The position numbers and the translations under genes are program-made. This document shows positions 19,370 to 26,570 of a stretch of DNA of 64,000 nt, in pieces; the stretch's first letter is position 1; each line of letters opens with the position of its first letter. This DNA comes from Poindextera sp035294785 (GTDB taxonomy: Bacteria; Pseudomonadota; Alphaproteobacteria; Caulobacterales; Caulobacteraceae): NCBI GenBank assembly GCA_035294785.1, contig DATGKF010000104.1, positions 29,101-93,100 of the forward strand, written 5' to 3'. The notes below the pieces were generated by a model. It saw nothing but the letters and a program-made list of their open reading frames with translations, was not told the origin of the DNA and made no database searches.

Positions 19370-20065
19370 ATGGCCGACTTCATCTTCATGCTCACCCGCG
19401 GCGATTCAACGATCCGCGACGCGCGCGAGCGGCTCGCGGAGGCGCTGGCCGCGGGGGTTCGGCACATCGGCTTCAAGGACGTCGGCCTGCCGCTTTCGGA
19501 GCTGGCGGCGCTTGCGGCGGACATTCACGCGGGGGGCGGGGTCGCCTACCTGGAAATGGTGAGCTTGGACGCCGACGCCGAAGCCGCCGCCGCGCGGGTC
19601 GCGGTCGCCTTCGGCGTGGACGTGCTCATGGGCGGCACGCGCCCGGCCATCGTCGAGCCGATCATCGCCGGCAGCACGATCCGCTACTTCCCCTTCCCTG
19701 GCGAGATCCTCGGCCACCCGAGCCGCCTGGCCGGCGACATTCAAACGATCGCCGGCAGCGCCCGCGCCTTGGCCGCCCGCGAGGGCGTGCATGGGCTCGA
19801 CCTGCTCGCCTATCGGTTCGCGGGCGACGCGCTGGCGTTGATCCGCGAGATTCTTCGTTCAGCCTGCGGCAAGCCCGTCATTGTGGCTGGATCGATCGAC
19901 CGCGACGAGCGAATCGCCGCCGCGGCCACGTCCGGCGCATCCGGCTTCACGGTGGGCACCGCCGCGCTCGAGGCCGCGTTTCCGGCGCCGCCGGGTCTTG
20001 CGCACCAACTGGCGCACATCCGCACGGTGGTCCGGCGAGCGAACGGCGATGACGCCGCCGCCTGA
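19370..20065 (+). CDS. TIM-barrel protein of HisA/TrpF-like fold, unknown function
   Basis: 231 residues. Repeating beta-alpha pattern: FIFMLTRGDSTIRDARERL, RHIGFKDVGLPLSEL, VAYLEMVSLDADAEAAAA, FGVDVLMGGTRPAI, then the C-terminal phosphate-binding half KPVIVAGSIDRDERIAAAA and GASGFTVGTAALEAAF. The last two motifs match the phosphate-gripping loops of small TIM barrels such as HisA or TrpF. No biosynthetic neighbours indicate the substrate. First gene after priA, opening the accessory stretch. Confidence 0.7.
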   Translation: MADFIFMLTRGDSTIRDARERLAEALAAGVRHIGFKDVGLPLSELAALAADIHAGGGVAYLEMVSLDADAEAAAARVAVAFGVDVLMGGTRPAIVEPIIAGSTIRYFPFPGEILGHPSRLAGDIQTIAGSARALAAREGVHGLDLLAYRFAGDALALIREILRSACGKPVIVAGSIDRDERIAAAATSGASGFTVGTAALEAAFPAPPGLAHQLAHIRTVVRRANGDDAAA

Positions 20066-20139
20066 GGCCGTCAGACGTCCTCTGGAGCGGCGTCGGGGAG
20101 AGCCGCCGAAGCGGCCGCTCCCGATCGCGGCCGCTTCGT

Positions 20140-20604
20140 TCAGTCGTGCGGTGTCGAGGCTGCGCCGGCGACGGCGCCGGTGCTGCCACCCACGGCCGCG
20201 CCAACGGCCGCGCCTGGGCCGCAGCCAATCGGAAGCGTCACGACACACCCGATCGCCGCACCGATACCGGCGCCCGCCGCTGCGCCCGTCAGGGCGCGCG
20301 CACCAGGATCCGCGTGCCAGCTCCCGTCTCGCTCGTAGTACCCGCGGTCATTGTCCGGGTCGGCGAGCCAGTGCACATGCGCGTCGCTCTGGTGCGCGTC
20401 ATACCAATCGGAATTGTAATATGTGATCGGCTCGTCAGGGCCGTACGCATACCTTTGATGCACCCGCCAGCAGTCGCCGTACTGGTTGCAGGCCACGTAG
20501 GTCCGCTCAACCGAGTCGGCGCTCGCCGCCGTCGGCGTCATTGCGCCTCCACCCATAATTGCGAGAAACGAACTCAGTCCCAAAGCAGTGGCAAGAACCT
20601 TCAT
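20140..20604 (-). CDS. Secreted protein with C-terminal glycine-zipper segment
   Basis: 154 residues from ATG 20604, chosen over GTG 20613 because AAAGG lies eight nt before it. Signal peptide (MKVLATALGLSSFLAIMGGG, cleaved near ASA-DS), a Tyr/Asp/Trp-rich middle (CNQYGDCWRVHQRYAYGPDE) and a C-terminal glycine zipper (AAAGAGIGAAIGCVV; GAAVGAAVGGSTGAVAG). Such zippers occur in outer-membrane-associated or pore-forming small proteins. The middle region resembles conserved alphaproteobacterial secreted proteins I cannot name. Confidence 0.7.
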   Translation of the reverse strand: MKVLATALGLSSFLAIMGGGAMTPTAASADSVERTYVACNQYGDCWRVHQRYAYGPDEPITYYNSDWYDAHQSDAHVHWLADPDNDRGYYERDGSWHADPGARALTGAAAGAGIGAAIGCVVTLPIGCGPGAAVGAAVGGSTGAVAGAASTPHD

Positions 20605-20818
20605 TACCGTCACCTTTCTTTAGCGATCGGCCGCGGGGGCCGGCGAGTTGTCCGTTCAGCGACAAACGAGGCGAACAAGACCTTGGTTCCAGCCATGGAG
20701 GGCAGAGACCGCCGGAGCGAGCCGGCTTAGCCGGGTCTTCCGCGAGTGTCGGCTTAGGGTCGGAACCAAGTCGCACCGCGGCATCTTTGTCGCCGGGGGG
20801 GCCGGCCACGGGCGATCC

Positions 20819-21175
20819 TCAATCGGATCGCCGCGGCTGCAGTTCCGACCACAATGCCCTAATCCTCCGGCCTGCCGCTGGGGCCGTTCGCAGGTCGTGC
20901 GCGGGACCAAGCCTCAAACCGACAAACTCATTTCGGCGCCAGATCACCTCCGCGTCCCAAAGCATGCCCTCGGAGATGGCCAGCAGAGACAGCGGAGCGC
21001 CCAGGGGCACCTGGCTGGACAACCTGATCTGGGCGCCCCCGGCGGAGTGGCTGCGGATGACGCAGTCGGCGCTCGTTACGCAATCGCCGACAATGATCTT
21101 GGCCGCGAGAAGCGAGCGATTGCGCCGATCCCGCCGGCGCTCTGTGCGATGGTCGATAAGTCGCTCTGCCGTCAT
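20819..21175 (-). CDS. PilZ-domain protein
   Basis: 118 residues from ATG 21175, overlapping the TadG-like gene stop by ATGA. The N-terminal arginine cluster (DHRTERRRDRRNRSLLAAKI) includes an RxxxR-type c-di-GMP switch; the barrel shows DCVIRSHSAGGAQIRLSSQ (the DxSxxG position reads SHSAGG) and WRRNEFVGLRL. PilZ domains bind c-di-GMP to control motility, pili or polysaccharide. The Asp of DxSxxG is replaced by His, so affinity is uncertain. Coupled translation with a pilus-type protein suggests surface attachment. Confidence 0.8.
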   Translation of the reverse strand: MTAERLIDHRTERRRDRRNRSLLAAKIIVGDCVTSADCVIRSHSAGGAQIRLSSQVPLGAPLSLLAISEGMLWDAEVIWRRNEFVGLRLGPAHDLRTAPAAGRRIRALWSELQPRRSD

Positions 21176-22413
21176 CGCTTCAAGACGACGCTGCTGTCCG
21201 AGAAGCTCGCGCCCACGCCGTTCGGCACCGGCACGCTGGAGGTGGCGTAGCTCGAGTTGATGATCAGGTGGGCGCTGCCGGAAAGCTGGATCGACTGCGC
21301 CACCACGACGGTCCAGGCCGACTGCTGCGCGACCCGATTGGCCGTCCCTTGCACGTGCAGCGTCGCCGCCGGGATGTAGATGGTCCCTTCCAGTTTCTCG
21401 GCGCTGGTCGCGGAGATGTTGAAGGTTCCGGTGTTCTCCCGCGTCGTGGCGATCACGAAGCCGGCGTACTGACCACTGGTGCGGCCGCTCAGCATAACCG
21501 TGCTCTGTCCCGCGAAGTCGAAGTGCGACTGCTTGTCGAACACCAGCGCCACGTCGCTGCCGGTCAGCGTGGCCGAGCCCTGCAGGTTGAGGTTCCCATG
21601 CACGAAGAAGTGGTCGCCCGGGGAGAGGATCAGGCTCGCCCCGTTCTGCACATTGAGGTCGCCGCAATGCACGCCGGCGGGCAGCACGTTCGTTCCCGTG
21701 GAAAGATAGGTGACCGGCGGGGTCGGAGGACAGACGTAACCGTTCATGGTGATGCTGACCGAGGCGAACGGGTCGCTGATCGGCGGCGCGCCGCTCTGCG
21801 CCGCCGGCGTGATCGGGCCCTTGGCCGCGCCCACCGCTTGCGCCAGCCCGGCGTTCAGCCCCGCCGAGTTGCCCACCGTGATGTTCCCGTTCGACTGAAC
21901 CAGACAGTTCGCCGCCGTCAGCACGGACTGGTCGTTGACGTTGAGGTTGTACATGCCGGCCTGGCCGTAGCTGAGGACGCACAACGGCACTTCGCCCAGG
22001 CTTTGCGCCGTCGCCGACACGTTCAGGTCCCAGCCCCCGGGCGGCAGCAGGTTGCCGAAGAAGGACTCGCGGTGGCCGCTCAGCTGCACGGTCACCGTGC
22101 GGTTGATGGTGTCGACGGAGGCGGTCGTCTGCACCGCGTCCTTGCTCGCAAGATCGCCGAGCTGGGCGCGGGCGTAGTTGTTGGCGCGGGCGTCGAGACC
22201 GACGGCCGTCGCAACCCCCAGCGTCTTGGCCATGGCCAGCGCGGTGGCGTCCGCCGCGTCCTGCATCGCGCTGTGCTCGGCGGAAAGTGAGGCGAGCTCG
22301 ATCGCGCCGCAGGCGAGCATCACCAGAGCCGGCACGGCGACCGCGAACATGACGGCGATGCCGCCGTCACGCGCTCTGGCGGCGCGCTGAAATACTCGCA
22401 ACAGCCAGCGCAT
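21172..22413 (-). CDS. TadG-like pilus assembly / TadE-family membrane protein
   Basis: 413 residues from ATG 22413 (GGAAGAAG just upstream). The N-terminal RDGGIAVMFAVAVPALVMLA is the TadE/TadG hydrophobic segment, followed by the conserved AEHSAMQDAADATALAMAK helix. The remaining ~300 residues are periplasmic, rich in Asn/Ser/Thr and Gly with repetitive beta-type strands (LNVNDQSVLTAANCLVQSNG). TadG proteins belong to Flp/Tad pilus systems, but no other tad gene is in the window, so this is an orphan copy. Forms a two-gene unit with the PilZ gene. Confidence 0.82.
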   Translation of the reverse strand: MRWLLRVFQRAARARDGGIAVMFAVAVPALVMLACGAIELASLSAEHSAMQDAADATALAMAKTLGVATAVGLDARANNYARAQLGDLASKDAVQTTASVDTINRTVTVQLSGHRESFFGNLLPPGGWDLNVSATAQSLGEVPLCVLSYGQAGMYNLNVNDQSVLTAANCLVQSNGNITVGNSAGLNAGLAQAVGAAKGPITPAAQSGAPPISDPFASVSITMNGYVCPPTPPVTYLSTGTNVLPAGVHCGDLNVQNGASLILSPGDHFFVHGNLNLQGSATLTGSDVALVFDKQSHFDFAGQSTVMLSGRTSGQYAGFVIATTRENTGTFNISATSAEKLEGTIYIPAATLHVQGTANRVAQQSAWTVVVAQSIQLSGSAHLIINSSYATSSVPVPNGVGASFSDSSVVLKR

Positions 22414-22635
22414 GAGCTTCTTCCACTCCCTCGTCGTGGCCCAGAGTCCACGTCTGACCTCGGAAGTGTGGCGCCAACACCTTGCCCAATTCTTAGGCGC
22501 CGCAGCGGGTCGACGCCCGGGCGGACTCGTCAACCTCGGAGGTTTGGGTCGGGAGGAGACGCCGACGTCACGCCGGACAGCGGACGACTCTTGCGCCGGC
22601 GAGAGGGCCGAAATCTGCCCACAGTCTTGCGCCTC

Positions 22636-22644
22636 TTATCCACA
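22636..22644 (+). promoter_or_regulatory. Perfect 9-nt DnaA box, TTATCCACA
   Basis: Exact match to the DnaA consensus in the upstream region of the TadG-like gene; a degraded match ending in CCCACA lies about 25 nt before it. A lone box suggests at most DnaA-linked transcription, not an origin. Confidence 0.4.
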
Positions 22645-22737
22645 GGGTGGACTGCCCGGAGGGTTGCGTGAGGTCGTCGTCGGTGGAATGCATTGTGCGC
22701 CGACCTTGAGTTTCCTCACGGAGACAGCGGGCCGACC

Positions 22738-22769
22738 GAAGGCCCGGTTGGGAAACCAGCCGGGCCTTC
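22738..22769 (-). terminator. Hairpin terminator downstream of hsp20
   Basis: Perfect 10-bp arms GAAGGCCCGG / CCGGGCCTTC with most of the 12-nt loop also pairing (GGTT/AACC-like), 14 nt beyond the hsp20 stop on the minus strand. No T-run follows, so it may work as an mRNA 3' stabiliser rather than an intrinsic terminator. Confidence 0.5.
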
Positions 22770-22783
22770 ATATGTCCTGAGCG

Positions 22784-23251
22784 TCAGCCGACCCGTTTCG
22801 CTCCGGCCCTTTGGCCCTCGATCACCGTCGCGCGGCCGCCCTGGTTGATCTCGATCCGGCGGGGCTTCAGTTGCTCGGGCAACTCCCGCTTCAGCGCGAT
22901 GGTCAACATGCCGTCGCTCAGTTGTGCGTCGGTGACCACGACATAGTCGGCCAGCTGGAACTGGCGCTCGAAGTCGCGTTGCGCCAGGCCGCGGTGCAGA
23001 TAGTGGCGGCTGTCGTCCGCCTTCGCCTTGCGGCCTTGGACCGTGAGCACGTTGTCTCTCGCCTCGATGGTCAGTTCGTCCGGCCGAAAGCCGGCGACGA
23101 ACAGTTCGATGCGGTAGTGGTCCTCGCCGACCAGCTCGATGTTGTAGGGCGGGTAGCCCGGACCGCTGTCCCTGGCGGCCGAGTCGAGCAGCGCGGCCAT
23201 CCGGTCGAAGCCGACGGCGGAGCGGTACAGAGGGGTGAAATCGACAGGCAT
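22784..23251 (-). CDS. Small heat-shock protein, Hsp20/IbpA family
   Basis: 155 residues from ATG 23251, with AGGAGG five nt upstream. Typical IbpA-like N-terminus (MPVDFTPLYRSAVGFDRMAA), GYPPYNIE before the alpha-crystallin domain, and within it FRPDELTIEARDNVLTVQGR, HRGLAQRDFERQFQL and the C-terminal GMLTIALKRELPEQLKPRRI with an I-x-I-like anchor. A cytoplasmic ATP-independent holdase. Divergent from a small hypothetical gene. Confidence 0.93.
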   Translation of the reverse strand: MPVDFTPLYRSAVGFDRMAALLDSAARDSGPGYPPYNIELVGEDHYRIELFVAGFRPDELTIEARDNVLTVQGRKAKADDSRHYLHRGLAQRDFERQFQLADYVVVTDAQLSDGMLTIALKRELPEQLKPRRIEINQGGRATVIEGQRAGAKRVG

Positions 23252-23356
23252 GGCATCCTCCTGAAGAGCAAGGTTGCTAGGCATGCGGATCGGGCGTGCG
23301 CGAACCAGCCTCACGCCGATCCGGAAGGCCCGGGTCTCCGGCGCCCTCGACCCGTC

Positions 23357-23384
23357 GAGGTAGGCGCTGCGGCGGCGGTGTCAA
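23357..23384 (-). promoter_or_regulatory. Candidate promoter of hsp20
   Basis: On the minus strand TTGACA (23384-23379) and TACCTC (23362-23357) lie 16 nt apart, about 105 nt before the hsp20 start. A CCTCGA-CCCG-TCGAGG inverted repeat (23345-23360) overlaps the -10 side. Could be sigma-70 or heat-shock sigma; undecided. Confidence 0.35.
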
Positions 23385-23530
23385 GACGCCCACGCTGGCG
23401 TCGCGATCGCGTCGACCGCCGGCGCCACGCCAGACTTGAAAATGTCGCGCGGCGATTCAAAATAATTGGCGCCGCCCGCCTCGCCAGGCCCAGGGCGGCA
23501 GGAGAAAGGACCAGACTGGAGACAAGACCG

Positions 23531-23866
23531 ATGATGCTCGCGACATCGAAGGCGCCGTTCGAACAGCTTGGACTTGGCGATGCGCTTCAGCGGTGGCTGC
23601 GCCCCGCTGTCGGCTTCGATCACCCCACCGACGTGCTCAAGGACCCGATGCTCACGCTGCATGACAAGCGAGCCGTCCTGTCCTCGTGGGCGTCGGACGC
23701 CTCCGCCGTCCAGGACGAGCCCACCATGCGCTGGCTGCTCGGCACGCCGGCGCCCGTCCCCCTCGCCGACATCCAGGCCGCCATGGCCCGCCTCGACCGG
23801 TGGGACGCCTGGGGCTTGTCGGCTGAGCGATCAGCGGATCAGGACCGGTCGATCAACGCCTGTTGA
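23531..23866 (+). CDS. Conserved small hypothetical protein
   Basis: 111 residues from ATG 23531. The core DVLKDPMLTLHDKRAVLSSW followed by ASDASAVQDEPTMRWL matches a small uncharacterised family common in alphaproteobacteria, recognised by the DKRAxLxSWASDA block. No signal peptide or membrane segment. It is divergent from hsp20, with a 280-nt gap between them. The function is unknown; I cannot say whether it is stress-linked. Confidence 0.7.
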   Translation: MMLATSKAPFEQLGLGDALQRWLRPAVGFDHPTDVLKDPMLTLHDKRAVLSSWASDASAVQDEPTMRWLLGTPAPVPLADIQAAMARLDRWDAWGLSAERSADQDRSINAC

Positions 23867-23901
23867 ACGGCCCTCGCGGCTCGCGGCGGCCAGCCTTGGC
23901 G

Positions 23902-24819
23902 TTATTTGTCGCGAGCCGGCAGTCCCAGGTCCTCGATCGCCCAATCGAGATTGATCCGCGCAAGCCGCCGGAAGACGCGCAGCAGCCACGGGGGAGCGCC
24001 TCGCGTCTCGTCGGCGGCGCGCAACGCAAGCTCGGCGCTCTGTTGCGCCGCCCACGGACCGCCGTGCGGCATCACGCTCGCCGGCGCCGGCCCGCCCTCC
24101 AGATGCGCTGTCGGCAAGAACAGCGCCAGGTCCGTCGCCGCCGCGCCGCGTCGAGCCTCGCTCCAGTCCACGAACGTCACCGCATCGTCCGTGAGGCAGA
24201 TGTTGTCGCTGCGCATGTCGCCGTGGACGAAGGCCTCGCCGCGCCAGTCCAGCGCCGCCGCCGCGCTCGACAGCGTCTCACCGTGCCGGTCGAGCCAGGC
24301 CGCCGAACAAAGCTGCAGCCGCAGAAAGGCCTCAGGCGAAGCGAGGATCGTTTTCCAGCCGTCGGACGCACGCTGGTTTTGGTCAGCCGGCAGGACCGGA
24401 GGCGGCTGCAACTCCGACAACGCTTTGATGGCCGCGAAGACCCGCTCGAGGTCGCCCGCCCGCCACTGCGTTCCACCCGCCTGCACCGGCCAATACGCCT
24501 CGACCAGCGCCTCGACGACCAGGATCGGGAAATCGTCCCCGTCGTCGATCCACGCCACCTCCTTCGGCGCGAACGCCGGGGCGGCGCCAAGCGCCGCGCG
24601 CTCGTTGCGCAGCCAGGCCGCCGTCTGGGCCGTCGTCGCGCCTTTGACGAAGACGCTCGTCCCATCATCGAGCTCAACGAGGAAGCGGTGCGCGGCGGAA
24701 AGACCCGTGCTCGGCTTCGACCACGCCGACCACGCTCGCCCCAAAGCCGCCTCGACGCGCGCCGTCAACGCCGCGGGCGGCGCGCCTTGAAGACCGCTCG
24801 GAACATATCGGTCAGCCAT
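23902..24819 (-). CDS. Aminoglycoside phosphotransferase-family kinase
   Basis: 305 residues with the APH/choline-kinase fold: nucleotide-binding lobe (FLVELDDGTSVFVKGATT), catalytic loop VHGDMRSDNICL (Brenner motif HGDxxxxN) and the metal motif AVTFVDWSEARRG. Members phosphorylate antibiotics, homoserine or other metabolites; nothing here specifies the substrate. Convergent with the small hypothetical gene, and 60 nt downstream of the MFS exporter on the same strand. Confidence 0.85.
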   Translation of the reverse strand: MADRYVPSGLQGAPPAALTARVEAALGRAWSAWSKPSTGLSAAHRFLVELDDGTSVFVKGATTAQTAAWLRNERAALGAAPAFAPKEVAWIDDGDDFPILVVEALVEAYWPVQAGGTQWRAGDLERVFAAIKALSELQPPPVLPADQNQRASDGWKTILASPEAFLRLQLCSAAWLDRHGETLSSAAAALDWRGEAFVHGDMRSDNICLTDDAVTFVDWSEARRGAAATDLALFLPTAHLEGGPAPASVMPHGGPWAAQQSAELALRAADETRGAPPWLLRVFRRLARINLDWAIEDLGLPARDK

Positions 24820-24878
24820 GCTGGGCCGGAGCGTACCCGTGGAAGACCGCCGCCAACAAGCGACCGGCGCTCGGGGTT

Positions 24879-26528
24879 CTAAATCCCCTCGGCGCGGGCC
24901 GCTTCGGCGTCGGCCATGCGTTCCTCGCGCGAGCGCATGGGGATGGCCGGGATCAGGATGACGACGACGAGGCCGAGGCCGGCCACCAGCAGGCTGGCGC
25001 GGAAGATGTCGACGGTGGCGACGGCGAGGCTAGCGCGGGTGGCGCCGACCAGCGCCGCCGGGACAGGCGTCGCGGCGCGGATCTCCGGATGCTCCGCCTG
25101 CTCGAGGGCGGCGGACTGAAGCCGCGCCGCCGCGGCTGGCGCGAGGCCGAGCGCTGACGGCGGGGCGCGCCTGGCCATCTCCAGCGTCACGTCGTGGGTG
25201 AGCAGCGCGCCGGCCATGGCCACGCCCACCGTCGCGCCGATCTGGCGGAAGAACTGGCTGGCGCTGGTGGCGACGCCCATCTGCCGCGGCGGAACGGCGT
25301 TCTGCACCGCCAGGCTGAACAGGCTCTGGGCCGGTCCGAGGCCGAGCCCGACGATAAAGAGCCGCCAGCCGATGCCGATCAGGGTCGTTTTCGGCCCGAC
25401 CGCGGCCAGCAGCCCCAGCCCGATCAACAGCACCACGCCGCCGGCGATCAGCCAGGGCTTGTAGAGGCCGGTGCGCGAGACGAGGTAGCCGGCGAGCCCG
25501 CTGGCGAACACCAGTCCGAACATCAGCGGCAGCAACGCAACGCCGCTCGCCGTCGCCGCGACGCCCAGTCCGGCCTGCAGGTAGAGGGGCAGAAACGCGA
25601 CCACGCCCAGGAAGGCGGCGTTGAAGATGAACGTGGCCGGATTGGCGGTCGCGAACACCCGGTTTCTGAACAGCGCCAGCGGCACCATCGGCTCCGCCGC
25701 CCGCGCCTCGGCCCAGACCAGCGCCGCGAGCGCGACGGCCGCGGCGGCGAGGAGCCCGAGGATGAGCGGCGATGTCCAGGCGTAGTCGTGCCCGCCCCAG
25801 CTCAGCGCCAGCAGGAACGGCGCGAAGGCGGCGACGATCAGCCCCGCGCCCAGCCAGTCGATCGCTCCGCCCGCGTGGTGCGCCAGCCGCGGCATGCGCG
25901 CGGCGATGATGGCCATCGAAAGCAGCGTCAGCGGCAGGTTCACGTAGAAGATAAACCGCCAGCCCTCGATGGCGCGCCCGGCTAGCGTGACGTTGGCGTG
26001 GTCGGTCAGCAGCCCCCCGATCAGCGGCCCCAGCACGCCCGCCAGCCCGAACGTCGCCCCGAACAGGCCCGAATAGCGCCCCCGCTCGCGCGGCCCGAAC
26101 ATGTCGGCGATGATGGCGAACGAGGTGGTGAACAGCGCCCCGCCGCCGATCCCCTGCAACGCGCGGAAGGCGATCAGCTGGGTCATGCCGCCGCCCAGCA
26201 GCGGCAGCGTCCCGAACTCGCCGGAGAGTCCGGACAGCGTCGACCCGGCCAGGAAGATGCCGATGGCCACCATCAGCACCCGCTTGCGGCCATAGAGGTC
26301 GGAAAGCTTGCCCCAGATCGGCACCATCACCGTCGAGGTGAGCAGGTAGGCGGTGGTCACCCAGGCGTAGAGGGAAAGGCCGTTCAGCCGCGCCACGATG
26401 CGCGGCATGGCGGTGGCGACGATCGTCTGGTCGAGCGCGCCGAGCAGGAAGACGATCATCAGCCCGGTCAGCGTCCACCGCCGCTCGCCGGGCGTGAAAC
26501 TCTGCAATGTCGGATCGTCGGCGGTCAT
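24879..26528 (-). CDS. MFS drug exporter, DHA2 (EmrB/QacA) family
   Basis: 549 residues with the 14-helix DHA2 pattern. Motif A-like loop WGKLSDLYGRKRVLMVAIG, motif C (GLAGVLGPLIGGLLTDHA), N-terminal LLGALDQTIVATAMPRI which is diagnostic of the family, and late QFFRQIGATVGVAMAGALL. Proton-driven export of hydrophobic drugs at the inner membrane. No TetR/MarR regulator or EmrA partner is adjacent. Confidence 0.93.
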   Translation of the reverse strand: MTADDPTLQSFTPGERRWTLTGLMIVFLLGALDQTIVATAMPRIVARLNGLSLYAWVTTAYLLTSTVMVPIWGKLSDLYGRKRVLMVAIGIFLAGSTLSGLSGEFGTLPLLGGGMTQLIAFRALQGIGGGALFTTSFAIIADMFGPRERGRYSGLFGATFGLAGVLGPLIGGLLTDHANVTLAGRAIEGWRFIFYVNLPLTLLSMAIIAARMPRLAHHAGGAIDWLGAGLIVAAFAPFLLALSWGGHDYAWTSPLILGLLAAAAVALAALVWAEARAAEPMVPLALFRNRVFATANPATFIFNAAFLGVVAFLPLYLQAGLGVAATASGVALLPLMFGLVFASGLAGYLVSRTGLYKPWLIAGGVVLLIGLGLLAAVGPKTTLIGIGWRLFIVGLGLGPAQSLFSLAVQNAVPPRQMGVATSASQFFRQIGATVGVAMAGALLTHDVTLEMARRAPPSALGLAPAAAARLQSAALEQAEHPEIRAATPVPAALVGATRASLAVATVDIFRASLLVAGLGLVVVILIPAIPMRSREERMADAEAARAEGI

Positions 26529-26570
26529 CGGGCGGCCGTCCTGTTAGCGCCGATCCGGCGCCGACGCACG

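Larger units (their letters stand above)
22414..22783. other. Intergenic region, 370 nt, no gene seen
   Basis: No credible coding frame. It holds the upstream region of the TadG-like gene, a perfect DnaA box (22636-22644) and a hairpin next to the hsp20 stop (22738-22769). Confidence 0.6.

Noticed and set aside
20682..20770. Inverted repeat CTTGGTTCC / GGAACCAAG flanking 71 nt
   Set aside because: Nine-bp arms that far apart can arise by chance; no gene or second copy supports a function.
22414..22783. Replication origin around the DnaA box
   Set aside because: Only one perfect box, no AT-rich unwinding stretch and no origin genes nearby.
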